Shown: positions 1 through 8,593 of the stretch, one piece after another
How the letters are laid out: every line of letters begins with the position of its first letter
How positions within the stretch are numbered: position 1 is the first letter of the stretch
Origin: Xanthomarina maritima
GTDB lineage: Bacteria; Bacteroidota; Bacteroidia; Flavobacteriales; Flavobacteriaceae
Direction: 5' to 3'
Length of the DNA stretch: 64,000 bases
Assembly (NCBI RefSeq): GCF_008084905.1
Contig: NZ_VSFC01000032.1
Span: forward strand, 78,132-142,131
Notes under the pieces: generated by a model
What the model was told of the DNA's origin: nothing
Databases searched by the model: none
What the model saw: only the letters and a program-made list of their open reading frames with translations
Made by a program: the position numbers and the translations under genes

Positions 1-312
1 TTGTTGTAATTCAATATAGTTATCGGTTATCCAACTAAATCTATCAATAGTTTGTCTTTGGTACATAAGGCTTTCAAATAAATCTTCAGGTGAAGAAAAA
101 CTATTTAAATAGTTATCATATTCAGAATTTGTAAATCTATCGTTTGCTAAATCAGGTAAATTATCTTTGTATAAATAATATTTGTTTAAGCCTTTCCAGA
201 CAAAATCGTTTAATTCTTTTGTAGAAACAGGGTTGTCGTCTAAGTCTTCAAAACATCCAGCAAATAACGTGATACTAAATATTGTAATGAAAATTAAGAA
301 TTGTTTTTTCAT
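1..312 (-). CDS. S41-type peptidase lipoprotein, N-terminal part (cut by window edge)
   Basis: The frame is open from an ATG at 312 down to base 1, giving 104 residues that continue beyond the window. The protein starts with MKKQFLIFITIFSITLFAGC, a lipoprotein signal peptide with Cys20, followed by an acidic linker. The next part (FVWKGLNKYYLYKDN, then YQRQTIDRFSWI) resembles the N-terminal region of flavobacterial C-terminal-processing (S41) peptidases, which are secreted serine proteases with a PDZ domain. The catalytic domain lies outside the window, so the assignment rests on this N-terminal similarity only. It is divergent from the sigma factor gene at 445. Confidence 0.6.
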   Translation of the reverse strand, partial: MKKQFLIFITIFSITLFAGCFEDLDDNPVSTKELNDFVWKGLNKYYLYKDNLPDLANDRFTNSEYDNYLNSFSSPEDLFESLMYQRQTIDRFSWITDNYIELQQ

Positions 313-444
313 AACTTTAAAATGTTCTTTTTCAGTTTAAAAATACTTACTTTATCTTAGATTAAAAATTTTTTGTAACAAAACAACAAGTGTTTCGTCG
401 TAATAATAAACAGGCATAAACCAACTGTAGAACCAAACAAAATT

Positions 445-954
445 ATGACACAGGCTGAATTTTTAAATATAGTCATGCCATTTAAAGACAAAGTCTTTCG
501 ATTAGCAAAACGTTTGCTGGTTTCGAAAGAGGAAGCAGAAGATGCTACGCAAGAAATTTTGTTGAAATTGTGGAATAATAAAGCAAAAATTGAAGACTAT
601 AAAAATGTGGAAGCATTTTCTATGACAATGACTAAGAATTTTTGTTTAGATAAATTAAAATCTAAACATGCACAGAATTTAAAAATTGTACATAGCAATT
701 ATCAAGACAAGAATACGTCTTTGCAAAAACAAATTGAATTAAATGATAGTGTTAATTGGGTAGCAAAAATTATAGAGGATTTGCCAGAACAACAAAAAAT
801 GGTCATTCAATTAAGAGATATAGAACAATACGATTTAGATGAGATTGCAAACATGTTAGATATGAATAATACAGCAGTAAGAGTAGCCTTATCTAGGGCA
901 AGAAAATCAATAAGAGAGCAATTAACTAATACACATAGTTATGGTACAAAATAA
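445..954 (+). CDS. RNA polymerase sigma factor, ECF (sigma-70 family)
   Basis: 169 residues, typical ECF length. Region 2 lies at about residues 8-75 ([15 protein letters not shown], then a DKLKSKHA end), and region 4 at about 110-160 ([23 protein letters not shown] followed by an [13 protein letters not shown] recognition helix). It would direct RNA polymerase to a small regulon, usually including its own operon. It overlaps the next gene by 14 bases, and that gene looks like its membrane-anchored partner, so they are probably translated together. Two DUF4252 proteins follow, a common arrangement in Flavobacteriia. The signal sensed cannot be read from the sequence. Confidence 0.93.
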   Translation: MTQAEFLNIVMPFKDKVFRLAKRLLVSKEEAEDATQEILLKLWNNKAKIEDYKNVEAFSMTMTKNFCLDKLKSKHAQNLKIVHSNYQDKNTSLQKQIELNDSVNWVAKIIEDLPEQQKMVIQLRDIEQYDLDEIANMLDMNNTAVRVALSRARKSIREQLTNTHSYGTK

Positions 955-1417
955 TATAGAAAAGTTACTTGAAAAGTACGAAAACGGAGAAACAACTCTT
1001 AAAGAAGAGCAACAGTTAAAAAACTATTTTTCTCAAGAAACTGTAGCGCCACATTTAGAAATGTATAAGCCCATGTTTGCATATTTTTCAATTAGCCAAA
1101 AAGAAACGTTTACCAAAACCGTTCCATTAAAAACTAGAAAAATCTTTGATTACAAATGGATTTCGGTTGCAGCAGTAGCAATTCTTATGTTAGGTTTCTA
1201 TTTTAGTATGCCAATGTTTCAACAAGAAGAAGATTTAGGAACATACGAAGACCCAATGATGGCTTATAACGAAGTGGTGAAGTCTTTAGAGTTAATTTCA
1301 AGCAGTTTAAATAAAGGAACACAAAAAGTAAGTTATCTAAACGGTTTAGATAATGGTATGTCTAAAGTTGGTTACCTAAATGAAATGGAAAATTCAACAA
1401 AAATAATTTTTAAATAA
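941..1417 (+). CDS. Anti-sigma-factor-like single-pass membrane protein
   Basis: 158 residues. The N-terminal 30 residues ([25 protein letters not shown]) have the look of a Bacteroidetes anti-sigma N-terminal helix, where a cytoplasmic segment holds the sigma factor. One transmembrane helix lies at about residues 73-93 ([20 protein letters not shown]). The outer part is short and ends with a near-repeat, [22 protein letters not shown]. The gene starts inside the end of the sigma factor gene, which supports a sigma/anti-sigma pair. No zinc-binding motif is present. The role is inferred from position and topology rather than from a named family. Confidence 0.7.
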   Translation: MVQNNIEKLLEKYENGETTLKEEQQLKNYFSQETVAPHLEMYKPMFAYFSISQKETFTKTVPLKTRKIFDYKWISVAAVAILMLGFYFSMPMFQQEEDLGTYEDPMMAYNEVVKSLELISSSLNKGTQKVSYLNGLDNGMSKVGYLNEMENSTKIIFK

Positions 1418-1459
1418 ATATCAATACTGAAATAAATTCAGCACAATAAAACGAACAAA

Positions 1460-2059
1460 ATGAAAACAATAAATAAATTAAAAACAAGTAAAATGAAGAA
1501 TAAAGCAATCCTTTTTTTAATGGCAATCATGTTATTTCCATTAACATCTATGGCACAAGATATTTTTGCGAAATACAGCGAAAATCCAGATGTAACGTAT
1601 GTGTCTATTAAACCAAAAATGTTTCAAATGTTAGCAAAAATGGATATCAATTCAGATGATCCAGAAGCGCAGGAATACATTAAAATGGTTAACAGTATTA
1701 CCAGTTTTAAGGTCATTACAACAGATAATAAAACCATCTCTGGAGATGTTTCTAAATGGGTTCAATCTCGTAAAAATTCTTTAGAAGAATTAATGGTTGT
1801 AAAAGATGATGGTGTAAATATGACTTTTTATGTGAAAGAAGGTAAAGATGAAGATCATGTTAGTGAATTCTTAATGTTTGTTGATGGTTTAAGTGCCATT
1901 ACTAAAGACGCAAATATTAATATGAATGGCGAAAAACGTGAGTTTGAAACTGTAGTCGTATCTTTAACTGGAGACATAGACCTAAATCAAATCTCTAAGC
2001 TTACCAAAAAAATGAATATTGAGGGAAGTGAGCATCTAGAAAAGAATAATAAAAAATAA
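1460..2059 (+). CDS. DUF4252 domain protein, secreted
   Basis: 199 residues from this ATG; a second ATG at 1493 would give 188 residues beginning MKNKAILFLMAIMLFP, which is the signal peptide proper, with cleavage after SMAQ. Either start is possible because both have A-rich leaders. The mature part (IFAKYSENPDVTYVSIKPKMFQML ... KMVNSITSFKVITT) fits the DUF4252 family, of unknown function, found in Bacteroidetes next to ECF sigma factors. It ends in a Lys/Asn-rich tail. It lies 42 bases after the anti-sigma-like gene and 5 bases before a second DUF4252 gene, so all four are probably one transcript. Confidence 0.8.
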   Translation: MKTINKLKTSKMKNKAILFLMAIMLFPLTSMAQDIFAKYSENPDVTYVSIKPKMFQMLAKMDINSDDPEAQEYIKMVNSITSFKVITTDNKTISGDVSKWVQSRKNSLEELMVVKDDGVNMTFYVKEGKDEDHVSEFLMFVDGLSAITKDANINMNGEKREFETVVVSLTGDIDLNQISKLTKKMNIEGSEHLEKNNKK

Positions 2060-2064
2060 TAAAT

Positions 2065-2607
2065 ATGAATTCATCAATCAAAAAGTTATTATTCAGCTTA
2101 CTAGCATGTATCGTGCTAGTAAGTTGTAATAATGGCGAATCTCTACAAACTTATTTTGTAGATAATCAAGAAACGCCAGATTTTATATCTGCAGATGTAC
2201 CAACAACTATAGTTAAAATAGACGAAACAACTTTGTCTGAAGACCAAAAGGAAGCCTATAATTCTGTTAAAAGATTAAACTTTTTAGGTTATAAGATTAA
2301 AGAAAACAATCTAGAGGACTATACTTTAGAACTTTCTAAAGTGAAATCTATTTTGAACAATAAAAAGTACAACGACCTTATAGAATTCAACGATAAAGCA
2401 GCTAAAATTATAGTAAAATACATTGGAGATGATGATACAGCAGATGAATTTGTGGTTTTTGCTAGCTCAAACGATTTAGGTTTTGGAATAGTAAGAATTT
2501 TAGGTAATGATATGCGTCCTGAAAAAATGGTAAGCCTTGTAGATGCTTTGCAAAATGCAGATTTTGATGAATCTCAATTAAATGGAATTACAGATTTTTT
2601 TAAATAA
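2065..2607 (+). CDS. DUF4252 lipoprotein
   Basis: 180 residues. The start MNSSIKKLLFSLLACIVLVS is followed by Cys21, a type II signal peptide, so the protein is probably anchored in a membrane as a lipoprotein. The mature domain (ETPDFISADVPTTIVKI ... LNFLGYKIKENN) is a DUF4252-type fold, divergent from the preceding secreted paralogue. Having one soluble and one lipidated member next to each other suggests they act together in the envelope, possibly as targets or effectors of the ECF sigma factor. Function unknown. A strong terminator follows at 2630. Confidence 0.8.
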   Translation: MNSSIKKLLFSLLACIVLVSCNNGESLQTYFVDNQETPDFISADVPTTIVKIDETTLSEDQKEAYNSVKRLNFLGYKIKENNLEDYTLELSKVKSILNNKKYNDLIEFNDKAAKIIVKYIGDDDTADEFVVFASSNDLGFGIVRILGNDMRPEKMVSLVDALQNADFDESQLNGITDFFK

Positions 2608-2629
2608 ATAATTAGTTAAAGTTAGTATT

Positions 2630-2662
2630 AAAAAAGGCTTCTAAATTTAGAAGCCTTTTTTT
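2630..2662. terminator. Bidirectional intrinsic terminator
   Basis: Perfect inverted repeat AGGCTTCTAAATTTAGAAGCCT flanked by A6 on the left and T7 on the right, so it can end transcription from both the DUF4252 gene (plus) and the 2661-2897 gene (minus). It overlaps the stop codon of the minus-strand gene. Confidence 0.9.
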
Positions 2663-2897
2663 AAATATTATCGTTATTAATTATATTTGGATTCGATTTT
2701 TTGACTTCACCATCTAGAATTTCTTCATTATATTCTTCATCAGGTTTCTGTATAAAAATATTAATTATAATCAATAAAAAAAGAATTACTAATACAGCAA
2801 CAATCACATAATTATCTAATATACCTATCATTCCAGAGATAGAAAATCCAAAGACAACAATGGCACAAAGTATTAGAGATTGTTTATCTGTAAGCAT
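2661..2897 (-). CDS. Small two-helix membrane protein, unknown
   Basis: 78 residues with two hydrophobic helices (about residues 8-26, LILCAIVVFGFSISGMIGI, and 30-48, VIVAVLVILFLLIIINIFI) and an acidic, Asn-rich C-terminal tail that is probably cytoplasmic. No family recognised. It starts 4 bases after the stop of purB on the same strand, so it is likely the last gene of the purB transcript and ends at the bidirectional terminator. Confidence 0.6.
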   Translation of the reverse strand: MLTDKQSLILCAIVVFGFSISGMIGILDNYVIVAVLVILFLLIIINIFIQKPDEEYNEEILDGEVKKSNPNIINNDNI

Positions 2898-2901
2898 AAG
2901 T

Positions 2902-4245
2902 TTATATTCCTGTATAATTACTTGGTGTAATTAATTTTAATTCTTTTTTAATAGTTTCTGAAACCTCTAAGGTATCAATAAAATTTGAAATAGATTGTTG
3001 GTTAATTTTATCGTTAGTCCTTGTTAAGCCTTTTAAGGCCTCATAAGGATTTGGATATGCTTCACGACGTAAGATGGTTTGAATTGCCTCTGCTACAACA
3101 GCCCAATTATTTTCTAAATCTTCAGCAAATTTACTTTCATTAAGTAATAATTTATTTAAGCCTTTTAATGTTGACTTAAATCCTATAAGTGTATGTCCAA
3201 AAGGAACACCTACATTTCTTAAAACAGTACTATCTGTTAGATCTCTTTGTAATCTTGAAATAGGAAGTTTAGCAGACAAATGTTCAAAAACAGCATTAGC
3301 AATTCCTAAATTACCTTCGCTATTTTCAAAATCTATTGGGTTTACTTTATGTGGCATGGCAGAACTACCAACTTCACCAGCTTTAATTTTTTGCTTAAAA
3401 TAATCCATAGACACATAAGTCCAAATGTCTCTATTTAGATCTATTAGAATGGTGTTGATGCGCTTTAAACAATCAAACAAAGCAGCCATATGGTCGTAAT
3501 GCTCTATTTGTGTTGTCGGATACGAATGTTGTAGACCTAATTTTTCTTGTACAAATTTATTGCCAAAAGCTCTCCAATCAATGTTTGGATAAGCTACTTT
3601 ATGTGCATTAAAATTCCCTGTGGCTCCACCAAATTTCGAAGCACTTGGGATATCGTTTAGTAAATTAAATTGTTCTTCTAATCTAACAACAAACACAGCA
3701 ATTTCTTTTCCTAATCGCGTAGGAGAAGCAGGTTGACCATGTGTTCTTGCTAACATTGGAATGTTTGCCCACTCTTCAGATAATTCTTTTAGTTTTTTAT
3801 GTAGAATAAAATATTCAGGAACATATACATTGTTCATAGCCTCCTTAATACTTAATGGAATGGCTGTATTGTTAATGTCTTGAGATGTTAATCCAAAGTG
3901 GATAAATTCTTTATATTCTGAAATGCCTAAAGCATCAAATTTATCTTTTATAAAATACTCAACAGCTTTTACATCGTGATTAGTAACTTTTTCAATTTCT
4001 TTGATAGCTGAAGCATCTATAGGTGTAAATTTTTTATAGATAGCACGTAACTCATCAAATAATTTAGAATTAAAAGATTCAAGCTGAGGTAAAGGTTGCT
4101 CGCAAAGAGCAATAAAATATTCAATTTCTACTTGTACACGATATTTTATTAATGCTTCTTCCGAAAAATAAGGAGCTAATTCGTTTACTTTATTTCTGTA
4201 ACGTCCATCAATAGGAGAAATAGCATTAAGAGGTGATAAAGACAT
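2902..4245 (-). CDS. purB: Adenylosuccinate lyase
   Basis: 447 residues from the ATG at 4245 (MSLSPLNAISPIDGRY). The enzyme cleaves SAICAR to AICAR and adenylosuccinate to AMP in purine synthesis. The fumarase/aspartase-superfamily signature GSSAMPHKVNPIDFEN is present, as are the HFGLTSQDINNT and TRTHGQPASPT... type active-site regions (here ARTHGQPASPTRLGKE). The open frame extends nine codons further to a TTG at 4272, but that TTG is part of a perfect promoter -7 box (TATCTTTG), so the ATG at 4245 is the better start. Length and motifs are complete. Guanylate/adenylate synthesis also appears in this window as guaB. Confidence 0.96.
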   Translation of the reverse strand: MSLSPLNAISPIDGRYRNKVNELAPYFSEEALIKYRVQVEIEYFIALCEQPLPQLESFNSKLFDELRAIYKKFTPIDASAIKEIEKVTNHDVKAVEYFIKDKFDALGISEYKEFIHFGLTSQDINNTAIPLSIKEAMNNVYVPEYFILHKKLKELSEEWANIPMLARTHGQPASPTRLGKEIAVFVVRLEEQFNLLNDIPSASKFGGATGNFNAHKVAYPNIDWRAFGNKFVQEKLGLQHSYPTTQIEHYDHMAALFDCLKRINTILIDLNRDIWTYVSMDYFKQKIKAGEVGSSAMPHKVNPIDFENSEGNLGIANAVFEHLSAKLPISRLQRDLTDSTVLRNVGVPFGHTLIGFKSTLKGLNKLLLNESKFAEDLENNWAVVAEAIQTILRREAYPNPYEALKGLTRTNDKINQQSISNFIDTLEVSETIKKELKLITPSNYTGI

Positions 4246-4269
4246 GTTCTGTGTTGTTTTTAGAAGATG

Positions 4270-4277
4270 CAAAGATA
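4270..4277 (-). promoter_or_regulatory. Bacteroidetes -7 box for purB
   Basis: Minus strand reads TATCTTTG, an exact match to TAnnTTTG, 24 bases before the purB ATG. No clear -33 TTG was found at the expected distance, which lowers confidence. Confidence 0.5.
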
Positions 4278-4333
4278 AGAAAATGATTTGCTATAGACGA
4301 TTTTTTGATTTATGAATTTTTGAAGTTATTTAA

Positions 4334-4897
4334 CTACTTTTTAATCTTTTTCAATATGTGCTTTGCTCTAGCTTTAAATCCGGAACTCTGCATTTGGAAA
4401 TCGCGTTCTAAAATCATAACTAATTCAGGATGAATCCAATCAATATCTCTGCCAAGTAAATAAAGAGTATTCATAGAATAGGCTTTTGGAGCAATTTTCT
4501 CATCATTTATCATATAATCAAAACATACTTCTACAATTCTTTCAATATAAATAGGTTTTAATGCTGTTTGAATTTTATTCGTTTTTTTTGAATAAAAAGC
4601 TTTTACTAAATATTCACATATTTTGGCTATAGGTCTCACAGCAGAATCTAAATGAACCTTATGCATGTTTAAAGTAAAGGTATCTAAATATGGAATTAGG
4701 TATTCCAGTTTGTCGCCACACATAAACTCTAGAACCCAAGCAGCTCTACAAGAAACTTTATCATTAACCAGAAACAAAATATTTAATAACTCTGGAAGTA
4801 ATTCAGGGTTATTAATAATTAAATTTGCATAGTAAATTCGTTTTTCACGAGAATGATTCACATAATTTAATTCATTATAAAGTTGATCTTTAGTCAC
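4334..4897 (-). CDS. HEAT-repeat-like protein, often found beside purB
   Basis: 187 residues, all helical in appearance, with leucine-rich helix pairs (NNPELLPELLNILFLVNDKVSCRAAWVLEFM ... YLIPYLDTFT) that resemble HEAT/ARM-type repeats. No signal peptide or membrane segment, so it is probably cytosolic. In several Flavobacteriaceae I recall this family next to purB, sometimes wrongly named adenylosuccinate lyase. It has none of the lyase motifs. The adjacency to purB is the only clue to function, and a scaffold or regulatory role would be guesswork. Confidence 0.7.
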   Translation of the reverse strand: MTKDQLYNELNYVNHSREKRIYYANLIINNPELLPELLNILFLVNDKVSCRAAWVLEFMCGDKLEYLIPYLDTFTLNMHKVHLDSAVRPIAKICEYLVKAFYSKKTNKIQTALKPIYIERIVEVCFDYMINDEKIAPKAYSMNTLYLLGRDIDWIHPELVMILERDFQMQSSGFKARAKHILKKIKK

Positions 4898-4934
4898 AAT
4901 AAATTCTTATTTTTAATTTCTAAAAATAGTTAAA

Positions 4935-5408
4935 ATGAAAATTATTAAAAAGATATTACTCTTATTACTAATTGTAATAATTATTGCTCAATTTTTTGGG
5001 CCAGAAAAAAACGAAGGAGATTTAGCTTCGGTAGAACCTTTTTTAACTGAAACAAATCCTCCAGATAACATCAAAGCTATTTTAAAGGAAAGTTGTTTCG
5101 ATTGTCATACGAATAGGACAAGATATCCTTGGTATAGTAATATAACACCAGTTAATTATTGGATGGCAGACCATGTTAAACATGGAAAAAAACATTTTGA
5201 TATGTCAAATTGGGAAGGGAATTCTGTAAAGAAAAAAGACCATAAGTTTGAAGAACTTATAGAAATGGTTGAAGAAAAAGAAATGCCTTTACCTTCCTAT
5301 ACATGGACACATACAGAAGCAAAACTTTCAGATTCTCAGATAAAAGATATAGTGGAATGGGCTAAACAAGTACGATTTAAATACAGTTTAGAGCCAAGAC
5401 CAGAATAA
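4935..5408 (+). CDS. Haem-binding domain protein, membrane-anchored c-type
   Basis: 157 residues. An N-terminal hydrophobic helix (residues 4-22, IIKKILLLLLIVIIIAQFFG) is followed by a single CxxCH haem c attachment motif (CFDCHTN at about 54-58) and the NRTRYPWYSNITPVNYWM segment typical of the haem-binding domain family (Pfam Haem_bd). The protein would sit on the periplasmic side of the inner membrane and carry one haem, probably in electron transfer. A MPLPSYTWTH stretch may supply the distal Met ligand. It precedes a glycosyltransferase by 5 bases, with no evident functional link. Confidence 0.85.
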   Translation: MKIIKKILLLLLIVIIIAQFFGPEKNEGDLASVEPFLTETNPPDNIKAILKESCFDCHTNRTRYPWYSNITPVNYWMADHVKHGKKHFDMSNWEGNSVKKKDHKFEELIEMVEEKEMPLPSYTWTHTEAKLSDSQIKDIVEWAKQVRFKYSLEPRPE

Positions 5409-5413
5409 ATTTT

Positions 5414-6646
5414 ATGAGTAAAATACTTCTAATTATTGGATACGTTTGGCCAGAACCTAAAAGCTCTGCTGCTGGTAGTAGAATGTTGCAACTTATTCAA
5501 TTGTTTCAATCTGAAAATTATAAAGTAACCTTTGCTAGTCCTTGTGCTAAAAGCGACAATGCTTTTAACCTTAAAAGTATTAATGTAAAACAAGTTTCCA
5601 TAGAGCTTAATAATTCAAGTTTTGACGTATTTGTTAAAAATGTAAATCCAAATGTGGTTTTGTTCGATAGATTTATGATGGAAGAACAATTTGGCTGGCG
5701 AGTAGCAGAACAATGTCCAAATGCATTACGAATATTAGACACTGAAGATTTACATGGTTTACGAAAAGGCAGACAATTGGCCTTAAAAGATAAGAAGCCG
5801 TTCAGTTTATCTTATTTATTTAATGAGACTGCAAAGCGTGAAATAGCAAGTATTTATAGATGTGATTTAAGTTTGATTATTTCGGAAGCTGAAATGGCTA
5901 TACTTAAAACAGATTTTCAAGTTCCTGAATCTCTATTGTGTTATTTGCCCTTTTTATTAGAAAAAATATCAAAGTCTAATATCGAAAAACTTCCTAAATT
6001 TGAAACAAGACAACATTTTATTTCTATTGGTAATTTTCTTCATGAACCAAATTATAATGCTGTATTGTATTTAAAAGAAACCATTTGGCCACTTATTAGA
6101 AAACAGCTGCCAAAAGCAGAATTACATGTTTATGGAGCTTATACACCACAAAAAGTAAATCAATTACATAACGAAAAGGAAGGTTTTTTAATTAAAGGCT
6201 TTGCTGAAGATGTTTCAGAAGTGATGCAAAATTCAAAAGTATGTTTAGCTCCAATAAGGTTTGGAGCAGGATTAAAAGGTAAGTTAATTGATGCTATACA
6301 AAACGGAACACCTTGTGTAACTACAACAATTGGAGCAGAAGCCATGTTTGGAAGGCTGGAACCAAATGGTTTTATAGAAGATGATTCACAAGAATTTGCA
6401 AACAATTGTGTCTTATTATATACAGATGAAAAAGTTTGGAGGGAAAAGCAGACAAACGGCTTTGAGATTATTTACAATCGTTTCCAAAAATCACACTTTC
6501 AGAAAAAATTTAAAAATAGAATAGAAGTTACTATCAATCAATTAGAAAGTCATCGAATTCACAATTTTACAGGACAAATGCTGCTACATCAAAGTATGCA
6601 AAGCACGAAGTATCTAAGTAAATGGATTGAAGAGAAAAACAAATAA
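5414..6646 (+). CDS. Glycosyltransferase (GT-B fold, GT4-like)
   Basis: 410 residues. The N-terminal half has a GT-B-like start (ILLIIGYVWPEPKSSAAGSRM), with the acceptor-side domain to about residue 190. The C-terminal domain contains HFISIGNFLHEPNYNAV and then the nucleotide-sugar binding region LAPIRFGAGLKGKLIDAIQNG, followed by TTTIGAEAM. It presumably transfers a sugar from a nucleotide donor to a cell-surface glycan, substrate unknown. It stands alone, not in a polysaccharide cluster. No membrane segment is visible, so it is cytosolic or peripheral. Confidence 0.85.
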   Translation: MSKILLIIGYVWPEPKSSAAGSRMLQLIQLFQSENYKVTFASPCAKSDNAFNLKSINVKQVSIELNNSSFDVFVKNVNPNVVLFDRFMMEEQFGWRVAEQCPNALRILDTEDLHGLRKGRQLALKDKKPFSLSYLFNETAKREIASIYRCDLSLIISEAEMAILKTDFQVPESLLCYLPFLLEKISKSNIEKLPKFETRQHFISIGNFLHEPNYNAVLYLKETIWPLIRKQLPKAELHVYGAYTPQKVNQLHNEKEGFLIKGFAEDVSEVMQNSKVCLAPIRFGAGLKGKLIDAIQNGTPCVTTTIGAEAMFGRLEPNGFIEDDSQEFANNCVLLYTDEKVWREKQTNGFEIIYNRFQKSHFQKKFKNRIEVTINQLESHRIHNFTGQMLLHQSMQSTKYLSKWIEEKNK

Positions 6647-6650
6647 ATTA

Positions 6651-7208
6651 TTATTCTTTCCACTTAATATTACAACCTATACTTGGTTTTTGAGTATGTG
6701 TATTTTTTTTGTTTTCAATAATACAATGTATGGCATGACGTAAATCTGCTCCAGTTACAGGAATATCATTACCAGGTCTTGAATTGTCTAATTGCCCTCT
6801 ATAAACCAATTTTAAATTTTTATCAAATACATAAAAATCAGGAGTGCAGGCAGCTTCATATGCTTTTGCAACCTCTTGGGTTTGATCGTACAAATATGGA
6901 AAAATAAAGCCTTGATTTATAGCGTTTTGTTTCATTAATTCTGGCGAATCTTCAGGATAATTCTCAACATCGTTACTTGAAATAGCTATAAAGTTTACAC
7001 CCTTACTTTTGTAGTCTTTTGCCAAAGTAACTAATTCGTTATTTACATGTTTTACAAAAGGACAATGATTACAAATAAACATGATTACTGTTGCTTGTAG
7101 TCCTTTTAATTCATTTAAAGTGAATAACTTTCCTGATACTGTATCTAATAATTTAAAGTCTGGAGCTTTTGTTCCTATGGGAATCATATTTGAAGGAGTT
7201 CTTGCCAT
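6651..7208 (-). CDS. Thioredoxin-family protein (AhpC/TSA-like redoxin)
   Basis: 185 residues. The opening IPIGTKAPDFKLLDTVSGK and the redox centre ICNHCPFVKHVNNEL (CxxC at about residues 45-48) mark the redoxin family with the CNHCPFV motif, common in marine bacteria. A TPDFYVFDKNLKLVYRGQLD strand follows with the expected cis-Pro region (CTPDFYVF). There is no signal peptide, so it should act in the cytosol as a thiol peroxidase-like or disulfide-exchange protein. Its stop lies 4 bases from the end of the convergent glycosyltransferase gene. Confidence 0.88.
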   Translation of the reverse strand: MARTPSNMIPIGTKAPDFKLLDTVSGKLFTLNELKGLQATVIMFICNHCPFVKHVNNELVTLAKDYKSKGVNFIAISSNDVENYPEDSPELMKQNAINQGFIFPYLYDQTQEVAKAYEAACTPDFYVFDKNLKLVYRGQLDNSRPGNDIPVTGADLRHAIHCIIENKKNTHTQKPSIGCNIKWKE

Positions 7209-7336
7209 AATTTTTTTACATTAATATTACAAATAGAAACTACAATTTTATAATCAATATTCCAAATGGTCAAGAATTAGTTGGATATACTTATATTGCA
7301 ATTTATTATATAATTTACCAACTAACTTAAATTTAA

Positions 7337-7675
7337 ATGACTAGTAGTACCATTCAATTTGACGATTTTGTAAAAGTAGATTTACGCGTAGGAACTATTG
7401 TTGAAGTTGCAGATTTTCCAGAAGCAAGAAACCCAGCCTATCAATTAATTATAGATTTTGGAGAATTAGGTATTAAAAAATCATCGGCACAAATAACCAC
7501 ACTTTATAAAAAAGAAGATTTATTAAACAGACAAATTGTTGCAGTTGTAAATTTCCCCAGAAAACAAATTGCATCTTTTATGAGTGAATGTCTGATTTTA
7601 GGAGCAGTTGACGGAAAAGATGTTATACTTTTAAAACCTGAAATAAAAGTTAAAAATGGTTCAACTGTTTTATAA
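7337..7675 (+). CDS. tRNA-binding protein, CsaA-like
   Basis: 112 residues, a single tRNA-binding OB-fold domain (DFVKVDLRVGTIVEVADFPEARNP, then SSAQITTLY and VNFPRKQIASFMSECLILGA). This is the CsaA/YgjH family, which dimerises and binds tRNA or acts as an export-related chaperone in other bacteria. Length matches the family. It is followed after 3 bases by a transporter gene and then an acyltransferase that overlaps it, so the three genes are probably one transcript. Confidence 0.93.
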   Translation: MTSSTIQFDDFVKVDLRVGTIVEVADFPEARNPAYQLIIDFGELGIKKSSAQITTLYKKEDLLNRQIVAVVNFPRKQIASFMSECLILGAVDGKDVILLKPEIKVKNGSTVL

Positions 7676-7678
7676 TCT

Positions 7679-8593
7679 ATGCAAGAACTAGACAACGTAA
7701 AAATTAATTTTGATAATCAAGGGCTTTGGGTTTTAAATGTTGCATTAGCTATTATTATGTTTGGTGTTGCTTTAGGAATAAAACCTGACGATTTTAAACG
7801 TTTATTTAAACAACCAAAGCTAGTTTTAATTGGTGTTTTACTACAATTTGTTTTGTTACCATTTATTACTTTCTTGCTCATTATATTAATAAAGCCGCAA
7901 CCAAGTATTGCTTTAGGTATGATGATGGTTGCTGCATGTCCAGGTGGAAATATTTCAAACTTTATGACGCATTTGGCAAATGGAAATGCAGCCCTTTCGG
8001 TGAGTTTAACAGCTTTTGCCACATTTATAGCTGTGTTTATGACACCTTTTAACTTTCAGTTTTATGGATATTTGTATGAGCCAACATCAGAATTATTAAA
8101 GCAGGTAGAATTAAATCCATTCGAGCTTTTAAAATTAGTGACTTTAATTCTTGGAATACCATTAATATTAGGAATGCTTTTTAGAGCTAAATATGATAAA
8201 CTTGCTATTTTAATTTCAAAGCGATTAAAACCACTTTCAATTTTAATCTTTGTTATAATTGTTGTTATCGCTTTTTATAATAATCTAGAAGTATTTAACA
8301 AATATGCTCATCATGTTGTTGGAATTGGAATTGTACATAATTTAATAGCTATATTATTAGGGTTTACAATAGCTAAAGTTTTCAATTTATCATTCGAAAA
8401 CCAGAAAACTTTAGCGATAGAAACTGGAATTCAAAATTCTGGTTTAGGCTTGTTGTTAATATTTACTTTTTTTAATGGGTTAGGAGGTATGGCACTTATG
8501 GCAGCATTTTGGGGTGTTTGGCATATAGTTTCCGGGTTGATTATTTCATATTATTGGTCTACAAAGGATAAGAAAATACTAGAACTATCTTGA
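7679..8593 (+). CDS. Bile acid:sodium symporter-family transporter
   Basis: 304 residues with about nine to ten hydrophobic helices. The LGMMMVAACPGGNISNFMTHLANGNAALSVSLT segment is the conserved sodium-binding crossover of the BASS family, and AIETGIQNSGLGLLL is the second crossover motif (ETGxQN). In bacteria these proteins import organic anions with Na+; the substrate here is unknown. The gene overlaps the following acyltransferase by 4 bases (TTGA). Confidence 0.92.
   Translation: MQELDNVKINFDNQGLWVLNVALAIIMFGVALGIKPDDFKRLFKQPKLVLIGVLLQFVLLPFITFLLIILIKPQPSIALGMMMVAACPGGNISNFMTHLANGNAALSVSLTAFATFIAVFMTPFNFQFYGYLYEPTSELLKQVELNPFELLKLVTLILGIPLILGMLFRAKYDKLAILISKRLKPLSILIFVIIVVIAFYNNLEVFNKYAHHVVGIGIVHNLIAILLGFTIAKVFNLSFENQKTLAIETGIQNSGLGLLLIFTFFNGLGGMALMAAFWGVWHIVSGLIISYYWSTKDKKILELS

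Noticed and set aside
6160-6405. Minus-strand frame within the glycosyltransferase gene
   Set aside because: It is a complement shadow of a clear gene, with no family features.
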